Assembly (NCBI GenBank): GCA_027576995.1
Contig: JANBQC010000333.1
Coordinates: forward strand, 1 to 30,762
Origin: Dimargaris cristalligena
Taxonomy: Eukaryota > Kickxellomycota > Dimargaritomycetes > Dimargaritales > Dimargaritaceae
DNA length: 30,762 nt
Direction of reading: 5' to 3'
The translations under genes were made by a program, and so were the position numbers. Shown piece after piece: positions 27,686-30,762 of this stretch (position 1 is its first letter; every line of letters begins with the position of its first letter). Below the pieces are notes generated by a model, which saw only the letters and a list, made by a program, of their open reading frames with translations, was not told where the DNA came from and searched no databases.

Positions 27686-28257
27686 TAATCCTTCTTAATA
27701 TGGACACTTTAGTATCTGCCCCTATTAGGCCTTATAGTGCCATATTAACCTTCCCATGGTCACTCCTGGTACTATAGGTTCATCCTATATCATATAACCC
27801 TCCCTCTTCTGGACTCCGCCTCTTTGCACTAATCACTCAAGTGCTGATCCAAAGATTCTTCTGGTTACCATCTGAGTCTTCTAGATACTAGTAGCCACCC
27901 AGTTGGCCTATTTACCTATACCTTAGTCTTAGTAGCATTTCCCTTGGGACCTCCCTCTGGAGTTGTCTACACATATATATAACTAGGCCTCCTTGGGACC
28001 GGTTCAGCTTAGCAGCTTATTCCTATCCCCTAGTTTACTCTAATAAATACTATATATACTTACCCTCTCATACTGACCCATAAGTATGCCCACTGCACAT
28101 CCCTTGTATAACTAATCACCTAAGCCTTTATTGGTAAGTACCATGCCCCATACCTGATGCTAGTAGCCCACTTGGCCAAGCCTAAGCCCTGCCTGCCATT
28201 AGAAGCCTATACTTGGGACTCTTGATGGACTAAGAGTGGTAAACCTGGGCAACACAG
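27686..28257 (+). repeat. Direct repeat family 2, copy A (LTR-like)
   Basis: About 572 bp, aligning collinearly with copy B at 29444-30018. Well-kept blocks include TATTAGGCCTTATAG, CCCTTGGGACCTCCCTCTGG and AGCCCACTTGGCCAAGCC. Copy A has TATATATAA (27974-27982) and AATAAA about 60 bases downstream (28042-28047), an order that fits U3-R of an LTR. Near its end ACTCTT and AAGAGT (28218-28237) can pair. I could not find convincing TG/CA ends or a target duplication, so LTR is only the leading reading. Confidence 0.7.
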
Positions 28258-29443
28258 CTATTTCTGGTGAGTGATGGGAAGGAAAGCATGGCCCATGGTA
28301 TCAACCCTATTGAACAACATTTTCTTATATATTGCTATACGTAAGGCCAGATTACAGGATACTAATTCAAATTGTTCCAAAGTAAGAACACAATGCTTTC
28401 ATCTGCATTCTCCAACCTTATGCTGAAGGTGACAGTCTAAGTAAAAGGTTGAAACCCAATATAGAGAATGTGTCAAATTGCCCCCTCAGAATGGTTACCA
28501 TTGTGTTATTATTTGGCCCTAATTTTGATGCATAAATTATATTCCTAATAGTGTAGTCTCTGGTGGTCATTGCTAAGTACTATTGTAATTGTACAATAAC
28601 CCAGCATTTTATACAGTTCCCTTCGTACCCTGTGGTGCCTATTTCAGGGACTGGTGTTTATATATGAATTGGGTGCACCATAGGGTGTCACAATCTGGGA
28701 CCTATATTGAATAGAAAGGGGCATACTTACTTAACTAGAGAAGCACATAGAGAAGGGAATAAACCAATGACACACTTTACATAAGATTGAATAGGCAGAG
28801 CTCTCTGAGGGGAAATTGAAGGGGGCCATTCACTACTCAAGTGTGGTGTCATAAATTTTGGAATGGCTGTATTATCACTGGCAAGGAAGCCACTCACTAA
28901 TAGATGCCTATATGCCTGTCACAGAATCCCTGTTTCCCCGGAATATTTATACATAAGCTATCCAACAGGAAAACATTAGCTAGAGAGTCATTTTAAATCG
29001 ATTCCAAAGATGAATGTTAATCAGCACAAGTCACCCCCTCCCAATCCTAATTTATGCTACCAAAGTTCTGTTGGAATACTAAGGACTTAAAGGAAATAAA
29101 ACTGGAAGTAAGAGAAGAAAGCAGCTAGAGGACGGTAGGTACCTCTAGGTAGTTAGTTTTATTGAGTTGTAATTTCTGTAGAGTGAAATATTGGCTAACA
29201 TGAATGATCTCATGATAGCAGAATAAACTAACGTAATTGGGTAAAAATAGGATAGAATAAAGAACACATAGGAACATATTCTTCAACACTTATCAGTATC
29301 TTTGGTGTGAATTATCAAGCTTAAACAAGCTACCATTAGCTAATCTGGGCCTATTAATTGGCACTCTTTTCTGCATTGCATGGGCTCAAATTTGACATTC
29401 TTAAGCCGGTAATAAATTTACCAATATAGGCTATCAGCCCTCC
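28258..29443. other. Interval between family 2 repeats, no gene seen
   Basis: About 1.2 kb without a supported ORF and without gag/pol motifs. I saw no clear primer-binding site after copy A or polypurine tract before copy B, so a miniature LTR element (TRIM) is possible but not supported over two independent insertions. Confidence 0.5.
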
Positions 29444-30018
29444 TAATCTGACTTAATCCAGACCTAATGATCACCTATCCTTATTAGGCCTTATAGTACC
29501 ATATTAACCCTCCCATAGTCACCCCCAGTACTATGGGGTTATTATATATTATATAACCCCACTCATTCCAACCCCAACACTTTGCAACCCAAACACTCAA
29601 CTTACTGATCCAAGACTCTTCCAGTTCTCATGAGAGTCTTCCTGATGTGAAGTTGTCTGGTTGGATTTTTATCTACCTATACCTTAGTCTTAGTAGTATT
29701 TCCCTTGGGACCTCCCTCTGGAGCTGTCCCCATATATATATAACCAGGCCCCACTGGGACTGGTTCAACTCTTTAGCTTATTCATATCCCCCAGTTTACC
29801 TCAACAAACTCCATATATACTCACCCCCCCCTTGTACTAACTAGTAAGTGTGCCTGCTGCATGTCCCTGACATTTACCTGCATTTGTCCTTTATTAGTTA
29901 GTACTATGCCCATCCTAATGCTAGTAGCCCACTTGGCCAAGCCTAAGCCCCACCTACTGTTAGAAGCCTATCCTCGGGACTCTTGATGGACTAAGAGTGG
30001 TTAACCCGAGTGATATAG
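29444..30018 (+). repeat. Direct repeat family 2, copy B (LTR-like)
   Basis: About 575 bp, in the same orientation as copy A and 1.76 kb downstream. It keeps the TATA-like run (29733-29743) but the AATAAA of copy A reads AACAAA here. The terminal ACTCTT/AAGAGT pair is kept. Differences between the copies are mostly C/T and G/A transitions. A 65-codon ORF inside it (29647-29844) is a chance reading of the repeat. Confidence 0.7.
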
Positions 30019-30762
30019 GCCTTACATGTTTGTAAAAGTACTAGTATAAGGGTTAGTAAAAATTTGGCACAAGTAAATAACATATTTTATAGTATAATGT
30101 TTCAATAGGGGCTAAATAAGATCATCAATGGTATATTATACAGTGATAATAGAATAAAGAACCTGCCATCCTACTGGTTATTAACATAGCCCTACCAGTG
30201 GCTGGCTGGATTATTAAAAGCTTATAGACTAATCATATGCTAAGATAACAGGGGTTTAGAGGGGGTGCCATATGCCTGGGGGGATACTAGAAGCTGGTGA
30301 CACTGGCAATAAAGGCAGTGACAGCAAAGCAGCTACCTGTAAGACAATTCAGGAATAGGCTTGATTTTGTAGTGCCATCCTGAGGTCGGCACTTATCCCT
30401 GGACTATGGATAGCCAGTCCTCATTGTCAGAGGGCGGAATATGCTGTGACATGTAATGGCAGTATCACTCCTGCCATTTACCCACAAAAAAAAATATAAA
30501 TATATATATATGTACCACCTACATTGTGGCATATTCAAAAACTAACAAAATATTATTCATTTCTTTATACTCATGGTTTACATTAAAAAGCCCACCATTC
30601 TAGTCCTTGCATTTAAAAGTCCAACCTGTTTTTTAGTGGATTCCTTATCATTCCATTTTATTCTATTCTTGAACTTCCTTTTACATCCCTTCTCTTGTAT
30701 CCAGCGGCCCCTAAGGCCCACAGGATGGTTGCATAAGTAGCCAGTGAATTCCCACTCATTTA
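30019..30762. other. Gene-free 3' flank with A/T microsatellite
   Basis: No ORF or RNA gene seen. Contains an A9 run (30486-30494) followed by a TA-rich tract to about 30512, and a weak 6-bp inverted repeat AGTGCC/GGCACT (30371-30376 and 30388-30393). Confidence 0.5.

Noticed and set aside
29647..29844. 65-codon ORF in the 3' flank
   Set aside because: Lies wholly in repeat copy B, and the same region of copy A does not preserve the frame.

Overview
This is a eukaryotic, almost certainly fungal, window. One intronless gene of 23.8 kb (3642-27422, + strand, 7926 codons) encodes a giant non-ribosomal peptide synthetase (NRPS). AT-rich, gene-free DNA with retroelement remnants flanks it on both sides. 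The fungal signs are the condensation (C) domains opening with a YPCxPLQ-like motif, separate epimerisation (E) domains, a TATA/CCAAT promoter, and solo LTRs with a target-site duplication. The long uninterrupted ORF would suit an intron-poor early-diverging fungus such as a Zoopagomycota lineage. That placement is an inference and was not tested.

Layout: 1-1242 is gene-free DNA with G-rich repeats. 1248-1622 is a solo LTR on the minus strand with a perfect 5-bp target-site duplication. 2509-2886 is a second LTR of the same family in the opposite orientation. 3356-3641 is the promoter and 5' leader. 3642-27422 is the NRPS. 27423-30762 has no genes but carries a perfect 9-bp inverted repeat and two diverged direct repeats of about 570 bp (27686-28257 and 29444-30018) that look LTR-like.

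NRPS domain order read from motifs, with * for decayed: [C-terminal half of a C domain]-A1-T1-E1-C2-(A2*-T2*-C3*)-A3-T3-E3-C4-A4-T4-C5-A5-T5-E5-C6-A6-T6-[terminal E-like domain]. A is adenylation and T is thiolation. Five A domains and five T domains keep their core motifs. The block A2*-T2*-C3* has lost the ATP-binding loop, the carrier serine and the HHxxxDG motif, yet it remains in frame. Because the decayed block is exactly one A-T-C unit, the intact C2 upstream and A3 downstream could act as one composite module. The enzyme would then build a pentapeptide, predicted D-D-L-D-(probably L), rather than a hexapeptide.

There is no thioesterase, reductase or ordinary terminal C domain. The protein ends in an E-like domain that keeps HHxxxD but has replaced other residues conserved in epimerases, so it is a candidate release or cyclisation domain of a non-standard kind. 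No tailoring, transport or regulatory gene lies within the window, so the NRPS stands alone here.
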